Assembly: GCA_009778275.1 (NCBI GenBank)
Contig: WRKC01000055.1
Span: forward strand, 1 to 6,944
Origin: Methanomassiliicoccaceae archaeon
GTDB taxonomy: Archaea > Thermoplasmatota > Thermoplasmata > Methanomassiliicoccales > Methanomethylophilaceae
Direction: 5' to 3'
DNA: 6,944 nucleotides
Positions 1 to 5,612 of this stretch are shown one piece after another; the stretch's first letter is position 1; every line of letters starts with the position of its first letter. The translations under genes and the position numbers were made by a program. A model generated the notes under the pieces. That model was not told the DNA's origin. It did not search any database and was given only the letters and a program-made list of their open reading frames with translations.

Positions 1-743
1 TCAAGCCACACGGCATGGTCCGACATGTCCACTATGGCTTCCGGCCAATGGGATGCCAGTACCATGCATATCTTGTGCTCTTTCACATACTCCACAAGCC
101 TTTTGTGTATCAGTGCCGAGGTGTGGGGGTCCAATGTGCCCGTGGGCTCGTCCGCCAGCAGGAAAAGGGGTTCCTTCGCCAGCTGTCTGGCCATCACGAT
201 CCTCTGCTTCTCTCCTCCCGACAGGTCCCTGGCTATGTGGGTCGCACGGTGCGTCATGTTGACGAACTCCAGAAGTTCGACGACCCTTTCCACGCGCTTC
301 GGGTCCTGAGGGTCGATGGCCTCGAGGATGTTCTCCACCACCGACTTGTCCCCGAATAGTGCGAACGTCCTCTGTATCATTATTGCGATATGTCCTTTGA
401 GCTCCTGTCTTACCGGATCGTATTCCTTAAGGCCCCAGTAGTCTATCGCCTCGGCATTCGCCGTTGCGCCGCACTTCGAGCACGGGACGCCGGGGAAGGG
501 GAGGTCCATATTGCCGCATTCGGGACAGTGATTCACGTGGTACAGCAGCCGCCCGGAATCCGGTCCGTATCCGTCGCTGCCTCGGATCATATGGATGAGG
601 ACGCTCTTTCCCGCTGCGCTCTTCCCTATAAGTCCCAGTACCTTTCCTGTTGAGATCTTTGCGCTGACATTCTTTAGGACCACTCTTCCATTGAAGGACT
701 TGGTCACATTCTCGATGGTCAAAAGATCGACCGACTCATCCAT
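1..743 (-). CDS. atwA: Methyl-coenzyme M reductase system component A2 (AtwA), ABC-type ATPase, N-terminal part (3' end outside window)
   Basis: ATPase of the ABC superfamily that supports ATP-dependent reductive activation of MCR; cytosolic, with no membrane segment. I translated the minus strand by hand from the ATG at 743-741: 247 codons stay open to the window edge. Visible motifs are Walker A GKSAAGKS (residues 40-47), a Q-loop Gln (about 124), signature LSGGEKQ (174-180), Walker B FLLADEP (194-200) and switch His (232). Between Walker A and the signature sits a CPEC...CSKC insertion (C73, C76, C88, C91), a likely metal-binding knuckle that separates AtwA from ordinary transporter ATPases. 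The family normally has two ABC domains and about 530 residues, so roughly half is present. A TATA-like box 28 nt upstream suggests a leaderless mRNA. Other ABC-F-like or transporter ATPases are less likely because of the Cys insertion. Confidence 0.85.
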   Translation of the reverse strand, partial: MDESVDLLTIENVTKSFNGRVVLKNVSAKISTGKVLGLIGKSAAGKSVLIHMIRGSDGYGPDSGRLLYHVNHCPECGNMDLPFPGVPCSKCGATANAEAIDYWGLKEYDPVRQELKGHIAIMIQRTFALFGDKSVVENILEAIDPQDPKRVERVVELLEFVNMTHRATHIARDLSGGEKQRIVMARQLAKEPLFLLADEPTGTLDPHTSALIHKRLVEYVKEHKICMVLASHWPEAIVDMSDHAVWL

Positions 744-766
744 GGGTACATGCAAAGTAAACAAGA

Positions 767-775
767 GATATAAAC
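767..775 (-). promoter_or_regulatory. Archaeal TATA box for atwA
   Basis: The minus strand reads GTTTATATC here, centred about 28 nt before the atwA ATG at 743. That spacing is what a leaderless archaeal transcript requires. No Shine-Dalgarno motif lies before the ATG, which agrees with this reading. Confidence 0.55.
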
Positions 776-840
776 TATGGGAAGGTAAATCATTTTCTCA
801 TAATACAGATAAGAGAATAGTACAGCTTCTTTGCATGAAA

Positions 841-908
841 TGCCCCCCATCGGGAGCAGATCTAACGCCCATAAAAGGACCGGTTTGCATGCGGTCCGAG
901 TCTTTTTT
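841..908 (+). ncRNA. Candidate small structured RNA with a terminator-like end
   Basis: Two GC-rich stems sit inside an otherwise AT-rich spacer. Stem 1 pairs TGCCCCC (841-847) with GGGAGCA (852-858), with one mismatch and a 4-nt loop. Stem 2 pairs GGACCG (877-882) with CGGTCC (892-897), perfect over 6 bp with a 9-nt loop, and is followed by TCTTTTTT (901-908). On the plus strand this is the form of a short RNA ending at an intrinsic terminator, but no plus-strand gene lies upstream to need one, since atwA runs the other way. It could instead be a folded part of a long atwA leader or protein-binding DNA. No known RNA family is recognised. Confidence 0.25.
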
Positions 909-942
909 GTGTTGGTTCAATTGTATTTATATTAACGATAAT

Positions 943-950
943 TTTATATA
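943..950 (+). promoter_or_regulatory. Perfect TATA-box consensus
   Basis: TTTATATA matches the archaeal TATA consensus exactly. Used rightward it would start transcription near 973-977, giving the gene at 1066 a leader of about 90 nt. Read leftward (TATATAAA) it could start transcription near 920, through the GC island toward atwA. The direction cannot be settled from sequence alone. Confidence 0.35.
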
Positions 951-1024
951 GTGTAAGATAAATAAAAACCATTTGTATAAAAAACTATTAATATTAATAA
1001 GTAAACAAAACGTTTTTTATCGCA

Positions 1025-1036
1025 TTTATTAAATAA
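1025..1036 (+). promoter_or_regulatory. Proximal TATA-like box for the QueG-like gene
   Basis: TTTATTAAATAA lies about 37 nt before the ATG at 1066. A start site about 27 nt downstream would give a leader of only about 10 nt. No Shine-Dalgarno sequence precedes the ATG, in keeping with a very short or absent leader. Confidence 0.35.
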
Positions 1037-1065
1037 TAGCAAATTGTTTTAAAAATATCGGTTCG

Positions 1066-1857
1066 ATGAATATGAGCAACAAACTCAAAGAAGAATTACG
1101 TGCAAAATCCAAAGAACTCGGATTCCAGTTGTTTGGCGTGTCGGATATAGCGAAAATGGAAGAAGTACCATTCCCGGAGGACAGGGGATTGCAGAGGCCT
1201 TCCGAGGTCATGCCTGAAGCGAAATCGCTTATTATCATGGGAATGGTCATTTGGGATGAAGGAATGAACGTCTCGATATCGACCGCCGGAAGCGGAGATT
1301 TCAGCGGAGGCGACTCAGAATACTACAACACCTACTACATGATCGTAGAGAACAAAGGGTGGCATTTCTGTAAATGGCTGAAGGACACAAAGGGCGAAGA
1401 TGCCATCCCGTCCACGACCATCCATGCCAAGGTGGCGACATACCTTGCCGGGCTGGGATTCATCGGCCACAATACTCAGGTCATCACACCGGAATATGGC
1501 CCCCGCGTACGTTGGATCGCGATCCTCACCACGATGAAACTGGAACCCGATGAGCCTTTCGTCCGTGATCTTTGTGCCGAGCAGCCTCTGTGCAAAAACG
1601 GCTCCCTTTGCGTGAAGGCCTGCCCGTACGGGGCGATCATTCCCGGTCCGTCTCAAGGGGTGGAGCTGGGGAAGAAGGTGACATACGACAGGTGTGTGGT
1701 CGCGCACGAATTCGATACTGTATTGGATAAGACCTGGGAGAAACACATCAGGCGCGTATCCGACAGGGGGTTCGCAGAATGTACCTTGTGCAACCTCTCC
1801 TGCCCGTATGGGGAGAGTGTGGAAAGAGACATCATCCCCAAAAAGCGCGGATATTGA
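1066..1857 (+). CDS. QueG-like iron-sulfur protein (epoxyqueuosine reductase-related, double 4Fe-4S cluster domain)
   Basis: 263 aa, soluble, ends in TGA. The middle carries a QueG-like segment, AGLGFIGHNTQVITPEYGPR (residues 128-147), where that family has G-W/F-I-G-K/H-N-T then PEYG; in QueG this region helps bind the corrinoid. The C-terminal third is a ferredoxin-like double-cluster module: C170, C176, C182 and C186-Pro, then C239-x2-C242-x3-C246-Pro, with C210 between. True QueG reduces epoxyqueuosine in tRNA; archaea normally make archaeosine instead, so that role is doubtful. A corrinoid or electron-transfer role, for example in keeping methyltransferase corrinoids reduced, is a guess from the fold. 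At 263 aa it is shorter than typical bacterial QueG (about 350-380 aa). The start is ATG 1066; ATG 1072 is equally possible. Confidence 0.7.
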   Translation: MNMSNKLKEELRAKSKELGFQLFGVSDIAKMEEVPFPEDRGLQRPSEVMPEAKSLIIMGMVIWDEGMNVSISTAGSGDFSGGDSEYYNTYYMIVENKGWHFCKWLKDTKGEDAIPSTTIHAKVATYLAGLGFIGHNTQVITPEYGPRVRWIAILTTMKLEPDEPFVRDLCAEQPLCKNGSLCVKACPYGAIIPGPSQGVELGKKVTYDRCVVAHEFDTVLDKTWEKHIRRVSDRGFAECTLCNLSCPYGESVERDIIPKKRGY

Positions 1858-1872
1858 AACGATCTGAAAAAA

Positions 1873-1924
1873 GAGGCCGTTCGAACATTGTTCTGTCTTC
1901 GGGCGGCCTCATTACTATCCTTTT
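1873..1924 (+). terminator. Hairpin and T-run after the QueG-like gene
   Basis: A perfect 7-bp stem GAGGCCG (1873-1879) / CGGCCTC (1904-1910) encloses a 24-nt loop that itself contains GAAC-ATT-GTTC (1883-1893). A pyrimidine stretch with TTTT at 1921-1924 follows. It begins 16 nt after the stop codon, where a transcription end is expected. Confidence 0.45.
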
Positions 1925-2119
1925 AGAAACACGGTAATGGCTTATGTGAACCCCCTTTCTGTTTGTATACGGTCCGTAAACCATCGATGTCGTCTATGCG
2001 GGAGGTCGGTCACCCTTCCCTAATGTTTCACCAACACCGAATTAACAGATAAAAGCCGTCTCCGGGCTATGTCCCGACAGCGGGTCCGTTGGGGCCTGCA
2101 GGATGTTATAGTGTTAACC

Positions 2120-2127
2120 TTTTTATG
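2120..2127 (+). promoter_or_regulatory. TATA-like box of the winged-helix/DUF6951 operon
   Basis: TTTTTATG is centred about 25 nt before the ATG at 2149, as for a leaderless transcript. In-frame ATGs at 2125 and 2128 overlap this box and would be poor starts. The spacer from 1925 to 2119 shows no gene; it has a small TACGG-T-CCGTA repeat and short, mutually exclusive CGGG/CCCG/CGGG arms at 2063-2084. Confidence 0.35.
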
Positions 2128-2148
2128 ATGGATATATTATACATCCAT

Positions 2149-3108
2149 ATGGCATACAGGAATGCGTCCAAGCTTGGTGGGCCGATACCGAAATTTGGTG
2201 ACTACCATGTCTGGAAGGCCCTCTACTACATCGCAGGGAACAGCCCGCTTGGGAGGAAGAGCCTTGCCTCGCTCTTGAAAATCGGCGAGGGCAGCACAAG
2301 GACCATATTGAATATGCTCCAAGAGGACGGCATGATCGCCATCAACAAGAACGGCGTCTCCCTCACCAAAGCCGGCATGGACATCTGGAAGACAGTCAGG
2401 ATGGACATACAGTCCCTCAAGGTCCCTGAACTTACCATAGGCGAAATGGATTGCGCCGTCAGGGTACCGGGGATGGCGGGTGCCATCAAATTCGGTTGCG
2501 AGGAAAGGGATGCGGCCATCAAGAACGGGGCCATCGGCGCGACGACCTTGGTATGCTCCAACAATGTGTTGATATTCCCGGGTTCTTACTATCCTGTCGA
2601 CCAGAGGGTGGAGAACGCCCTTAGGGACCGTTTCGACATAAGCGACGGCGACGTGGTGATCATCGGGACGGCCTCAGACCCGGAAAGGGCGGAGCTTGGC
2701 GCGGTGACGGCCGGCCTGGAGCTTATGGGCGGATTACGCATAAGGCGCGAACTTGATGATGTTCTCACCCAAAGAAGCACGGGCAGCGAGCTTCTGTCCC
2801 TTGCGTTCGCGGTGCATGATCTCGTTGGCGGCCTGCCGGTCTGTGCGAAGAGCAGAGATAACCTAGGCATAAGGATAGAGGACGGAAAGGTCATTGACAA
2901 CGCGTATACGGGTGCCGTACTGGAAGAAGTAATTAATGCAGGGACCACAATAAGGAGGGTCGCAATATCCGGACCGTACAAAGGGATAAGGGTCATCGTG
3001 ACGCCGATAGAGCTTGATAAAAGGGTCATAGCCGCCATCGGCGTCGTGGACATAAGAAGCATGGCCGGGACAAACAATTTGATAAGATTACGGAGTGAAG
3101 ACGAATGA
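2149..3108 (+). CDS. Winged-helix regulator with DUF4443-like N-terminus and DUF2111-like C-terminal domain
   Basis: 319 aa from ATG 2149; the frame opens further upstream but the TATA-like box at 2120-2127 argues for this start. Residues about 16-75 read as a winged helix: VWKALYYIAG, then GRKSLASLLKIGEGSTRTIL, then a DGMIAI..GVSLTKAG wing, a DUF4443-type DNA-binding pattern. A middle domain (about 90-205) is rich in beta/alpha segments. The C-terminal part from about residue 214 (ELLSLAFAVHDLVGGLPVC, then IRIEDGKVIDNAYTGAVLEE and SGPYKGIRVIVTPIE, ending IAAIGVVDIR) matches my memory of DUF2111, a domain typical of methanogens with a possible ligand-sensing fold. The role is probably transcriptional regulation; target and ligand are unknown. 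Its last 4 nt overlap the next gene, so the two are co-translated. Family names are from recall, not a search. Confidence 0.65.
   Translation: MAYRNASKLGGPIPKFGDYHVWKALYYIAGNSPLGRKSLASLLKIGEGSTRTILNMLQEDGMIAINKNGVSLTKAGMDIWKTVRMDIQSLKVPELTIGEMDCAVRVPGMAGAIKFGCEERDAAIKNGAIGATTLVCSNNVLIFPGSYYPVDQRVENALRDRFDISDGDVVIIGTASDPERAELGAVTAGLELMGGLRIRRELDDVLTQRSTGSELLSLAFAVHDLVGGLPVCAKSRDNLGIRIEDGKVIDNAYTGAVLEEVINAGTTIRRVAISGPYKGIRVIVTPIELDKRVIAAIGVVDIRSMAGTNNLIRLRSEDE
3092..3098 (+). promoter_or_regulatory. Shine-Dalgarno site for the DUF6951-type gene
   Basis: GGAGTGA, inside the 3' end of the preceding gene, ends 6 nt before the ATG at 3105 and is nearly complementary to the archaeal 16S tail. With the ATGA stop/start overlap it indicates translational coupling and fixes the start. 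Confidence 0.6.
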
Positions 3109-3428
3109 GCGACGAGTGCAAAGTTACCGTAGAAGCCGGCGTATGCAAAATGAAGACTGTTATTTTGGCGAGAGCGAACCCCGAAACGGGGATGGTCGAC
3201 CTCGAGATCCAAAGCGACTGCCCCAATCTCCTGAAGATGTCGTGGGCCATCCAACCCATATGTCCATACACGGAAGTGGAAGCGGCAATGAACGAGACCG
3301 ATATCTATAAACTCGCAAGCGAGACCATACCCCATGCGGCATGTCCCGTGCCGTGCGGGATAATAAAGGCGATCGAGGTCGCCGGAGGATTGGGTCTCAA
3401 GAGGGATGTCGTAATAAAAATAGAGTGA
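3105..3428 (+). CDS. Small Cys-rich protein, DUF6951 type, function unknown
   Basis: 107 aa, cytosolic, ending in TGA. The pattern is that of a small family found in methanogens and some anaerobes: an N-terminal KVTVEAGVC (C14), IQSDCPN (C39), Cys53, TDIYKLASE, then HAACPVPCGIIKAIEVA (C80 and C84 in a C-P-V-P-C arrangement), closing with a short beta strand DVVIKIE. Six Cys in 107 residues, two close-set and one in a DCPN motif, suggest metal or redox chemistry, but no cofactor is established. It is translated together with the winged-helix protein before it, so the pair may act as regulator and effector. The DUF number is from memory. Confidence 0.7.
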   Translation: MSDECKVTVEAGVCKMKTVILARANPETGMVDLEIQSDCPNLLKMSWAIQPICPYTEVEAAMNETDIYKLASETIPHAACPVPCGIIKAIEVAGGLGLKRDVVIKIE

Positions 3429-3443
3429 TCTTAAACCATCCAG

Positions 3444-3478
3444 CGCGGCTCGGGCGGCCCCGCCCCCGCGAAACTTTC
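3444..3478 (+). terminator. Very stable GC hairpin terminator of the regulator operon
   Basis: CGCGG (3444-3448) pairs with CCGCG (3466-3470), and directly inside it GGGCG (3452-3456) pairs with CGCCC (3461-3465), with a 4-nt loop and a 3-nt bulge on the left arm. That gives ten G:C pairs in 27 nt, 15 nt after the stop codon, followed by a T-rich stretch. It separates the operon from the next promoter. Confidence 0.6.
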
Positions 3479-3493
3479 CTTTATCGCTAATTG

Positions 3494-3501
3494 TTTATAA
3501 T
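3494..3501 (+). promoter_or_regulatory. TATA box of the 182-aa gene / ycaO unit
   Basis: TTTATAAT is centred about 25 nt before the ATG at 3522. No Shine-Dalgarno is present, so a leaderless or near-leaderless mRNA is likely. Confidence 0.5.
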
Positions 3502-3521
3502 CATTTTTCCATTATGAGTTG

Positions 3522-4070
3522 ATGAGTAAGGAAACATTCAGCAAGCCTATGGAAATCGTAAAGGGGCTGAGGGGCGTTGTGAATGCATTCTACCTTGACG
3601 AAGAGGTCCTCGGCCAGATGAGGAAGGAAGAGGAGAAGGTTACGGCGATGGGGAACATCGCCGTGCACAACGAAGGTTTTAATCAGGCCCTTTCGAGAGA
3701 CCATGTGATCGCAATAGTAAAGGACCCGCGCTTCAGGCCTCCGCCCGAACCCACCGTGGTCCTGATATCGAATGCCGGCGAGGTGATGGGGCTGGAAGTG
3801 TTCCCGTTCACCGCGAAGGAATATCTCGAAAGAGAGGACGTTGTATGGCTTTCCGATGCGTTCGTTCTGTTCCCCGATGTCAAAGGCAGCGGCGGGGAGA
3901 GGTTCATCATGCCCCCTGTGTCATTCCCGGAGCTGAACGAAAGCAACGGCTGCAAAGATGTGATCTCATGCAGCCCCGCACCCACATGCGACCTGATAAT
4001 GAGAAAATACTACGATCTTCAGGACGACCCGAAACTGGCAAGCGTTCTTGTGGGATACAACGATCTGTGA
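3522..4070 (+). CDS. Unrecognised conserved-looking protein upstream of ycaO, possible partner
   Basis: 182 aa from ATG 3522 (a TTG codon sits just before it), stop TGA. I do not recognise the family. It has no signal peptide or membrane segment. The N-terminal third is charged and helical (LDEEVLGQMRKEEEKV); the middle has hydrophobic strands (HVIAIVKDPR, PTVVLISNAG, VMGLEVFPF); the C-terminus holds three spaced Cys (C144, C150, C156) in the NGCKDVISCSPAPTC segment and ends in LVGYNDL. The clustered Cys could bind a metal or carry sulfur. The gap to ycaO is only 45 nt on the same strand, so they are probably co-transcribed. In many methanogens ycaO sits with tfuA; I see no resemblance to TfuA, so a replacement partner in McrA thioamidation is an inference from position only. 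Codon use resembles its neighbours. Confidence 0.75.
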   Translation: MSKETFSKPMEIVKGLRGVVNAFYLDEEVLGQMRKEEEKVTAMGNIAVHNEGFNQALSRDHVIAIVKDPRFRPPPEPTVVLISNAGEVMGLEVFPFTAKEYLEREDVVWLSDAFVLFPDVKGSGGERFIMPPVSFPELNESNGCKDVISCSPAPTCDLIMRKYYDLQDDPKLASVLVGYNDL

Positions 4071-4104
4071 TGCCGCGGCAAGGGTTCAAATCTTACATTA
4101 TACC

Positions 4105-4108
4105 GGAG
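4105..4108 (+). promoter_or_regulatory. Ribosome binding site of ycaO
   Basis: GGAG lies 7 nt before the ATG at 4116, fixing the start and suggesting that ycaO is translated from a leadered mRNA begun upstream, at the promoter near 3494. Confidence 0.5.
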
Positions 4109-4115
4109 CTCGCCC

Positions 4116-5324
4116 ATGATACTTGAAAGAGGTCCAAAATATTCGCCCGGTACAGGAATAAGGACCGTGCCTCCGGAAAAGACGCTGGACAGGGTCCTTC
4201 CGCTGCTCCCCAGGATAGGGATATGCGACCCGCTCGATATAACCCCTCTCGATAACATCGGGATCCCGGTCTTTGCGGTCGACCGCCCTGGGGCCTCGGA
4301 GGGCGCGGTCAAGAACTACAACGGCAAAGGCGCCACGCCGGAACAGGCGAAGGCGTCGGCAGCCATGGAAGCGATCGAGAGATACAGCGCAGAACTCAGG
4401 GAAACTGACGAGTTGGTGTACGGTACGGTCGGACAGGCGATGGACGCTTGCTTCGCGGTGGACCCGAAGGACCTCATCCTTCCCCAAAGGGTGCTTGACT
4501 ATTACGATTCGGCGGAGATAGCCTGGGTAAAGGGGTTCGAGATGCTCAGAGGTTCCTACATATAGGTTCCCGCATGCGGTGTCTTCCATCCTTATTTCCC
4601 CGAGGGAGATCTCCAGCTTTTCAGATACCACACCAACGGCATCGCCGCCGGCAACACAATTGAAGAGGCGATCCTCCACGCCCTGTTCGAGCTTATAGAA
4701 AGGGACGCATGGTCGATGGCCGAGGAGCGCGGCAGAGCGTTCGCCGATGTGGTCGTTGAGGAGGACTCCCTTCCCGGAAGGCTTCTGAGAATGCTTGAGG
4801 ACAAGGGCGTGAAGATATATCTCAAGGATCTCACTCACGACATCGGCATCCCGACCATCGGGGCGGCGGCGGATGACACAGTATCAAAGGACCCGGGGCT
4901 TCTCACGATCGGGGTCGGGACTCACCTAGACCCGGAGATTGCTTGCATCAGGGCCATCACGGAAGTCGCACAAAGCAGGACCACCCACAAGCACGGCGTC
5001 AAAGGCAACGCAAGGCTGCAGAAGATAACAAAGGACATGGGATACGAGAAAGTGAAGAGATCGAACCCCGTGTGGTATTCGGAACTTGAAAAGAAGGTGT
5101 GCCTGAAGGATATGGAGGACCTCTCCACGCCGTACGTGCTGGATGATATCGAGGTAGTACTCGGAAAACTCGTGGAGAACGGTTTTGAAATGGTCATCGT
5201 ATCCGATCTCACCCGTCCGGAGACAGGTGTTCCGGTGGTAAGGATGACGGTCCCGGGGCTTGAAGTGTCGACGATGGACCCGGAAAGAGAAGGCGCCAGG
5301 ATCCACGGCGTTTGGAATTCGTAA
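4116..5324 (+). CDS. ycaO: YcaO-family McrA-glycine thioamidation protein (methanogenesis marker 1), with in-frame TAG at codon 150
   Basis: 402 codons if the TAG at 4563-4565 is read through; stop TAA. Methanogen YcaO uses ATP to turn a backbone amide of McrA into thioglycine, in the cytosol. Before the TAG are the N-terminal domain and the first nucleotide-binding helix, KNYNGKGATPEQAKASAAME followed by AIERYSAE (residues 66-93; E85, E88). Directly after it the same frame continues VPACGVFHPY (151-160), then TNGIAAGNTIEEAILHALFE and LIERDAW (173-199), the second ATP/Mg segment, and a C-terminal part with PVVRMTVPGLEV. The total length fits the family's usual 400 or so. There is no other stop or frameshift, so the two halves form one YcaO with an amber codon between its two ATP-binding segments. 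Pyrrolysine insertion is the preferred reading; near-cognate readthrough, recent nonsense mutation or sequencing error (TAC/TAT or TGG to TAG) are alternatives. Termination there would leave 149 residues without the second segment. ATG 4716 is in frame but starts past that segment. Confidence 0.85.
4563..4565 (+). other. In-frame amber codon, candidate pyrrolysine site
   Basis: The TAG lies between GSYI and VPACGVFHPY of YcaO, in a stretch where homologues, as I recall them, have a hydrophobic or aromatic residue just before V-P-A. All six complete reading frames here end in TGA or TAA, as expected where TAG is reserved or rare. The codon lies in a small CCTA-CATA-TAGG foldback (4555-4566) and is followed by two 10-bp palindromes (4570-4579 and 4605-4614). 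Confidence 0.6.
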
Positions 5325-5332
5325 AACCCGAG

Positions 5333-5339
5333 TTTTTTT
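5333..5339 (+). terminator. T-run terminator after ycaO
   Basis: Seven consecutive T begin 9 nt after the TAA of ycaO. Archaeal RNA polymerase terminates at such T-runs without needing a hairpin, and none is evident here. Confidence 0.5.
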
Positions 5340-5380
5340 GTCGAATGGGATACCTCATTGCCGAAGTGCCCCTAGTCGAC

Positions 5381-5593
5381 TTATCCATACGAGATTAAGG
5401 AATTAACACTATTATCCCCTTCTTTTCTATCCACATCGGGTGGCTCTTTTGAAGAAGACCCTTTAGCAATGGGATATGCCCCATTACCCACTTGGCTGTT
5501 CCACATCTCCCAGTACATTCCACGTTTCGCAAGCAATCCATCGTGGGTTCCAGACTCAGCAATCTTACCTTCACTACCTGACCTCGACACCAT
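5381..5593 (-). pseudogene. Remnant of an ABC transporter C-terminus (multidrug/lipid exporter type)
   Basis: The minus-strand frame reads SEGKIAESGTHDGLLAKRGM followed by YWEMWNSQ, the typical last stretch of fused permease-ATPase exporters (G-K/R-I-x-E-x-G-T-H-x-x-L-L ... Y-x-x-M/L-W). A 36-residue hydrophilic tail follows, to a TAA. Walker A, signature and Walker B are all absent: going upstream the frame meets TAG at 5629-5627 and TGA at 5632-5630, and the AAA/DUF4143 gene begins (its 3' end) at 5674. The remaining piece cannot act as an ATPase. Codon use is more AT-rich than in the neighbours. It looks like the scar of a rearrangement or insertion. Confidence 0.6.
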
Positions 5594-5612
5594 ATTCTGA
5601 ATCCTGACAAAT

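Larger units (their letters stand above)
744..1065. other. Divergent intergenic region, AT-rich, with promoters, repeated motifs and a GC island
   Basis: The region separates atwA (leftward) from the QueG-like gene (rightward). I see no convincing coding frame. It contains the atwA TATA box, the octamer TTTGCATG at 830-837 and 884-891 with its reverse complement at 749-756, a GC-rich structured island at 841-908, a perfect TATA consensus TTTATATA at 943-950, and a 14-bp palindrome TATTAATATTAATA at 986-999. Bases 909-1065 are strikingly AT-rich compared with the flanking genes, as expected of archaeal promoter DNA. Confidence 0.6.

Noticed and set aside
15..951. Plus-strand open frames across 15-951
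   Set aside because: Most of this is antisense to atwA, whose ABC motifs on the minus strand are unmistakable; the last piece runs into AT-rich promoter DNA.
1925..2119. Possible tRNA or small RNA in the spacer before the regulator operon
   Set aside because: No T-arm GGTTC/GATCC pattern, cloverleaf or long stem could be found; only short 4-5 bp arms.
2589..3335. 248-aa open frame antisense to the winged-helix and DUF6951-type genes
   Set aside because: The sense strand has coherent domains, a coupled start and a Shine-Dalgarno; this frame is Ser/Pro/Leu-rich without motifs.
4098..4838. 246-aa open frame antisense to ycaO
   Set aside because: It covers the YcaO motifs on the other strand, has no recognisable domain and no promoter, and is rich in His/Arg as expected of shadow frames in GC-biased genes.
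4716..5324. Separate 202-aa gene starting at ATG 4716
   Set aside because: It is the C-terminal half of YcaO in the same frame as 4116; the coding signal continues without break from 4566 to 4715, so 4716 is not a natural start.
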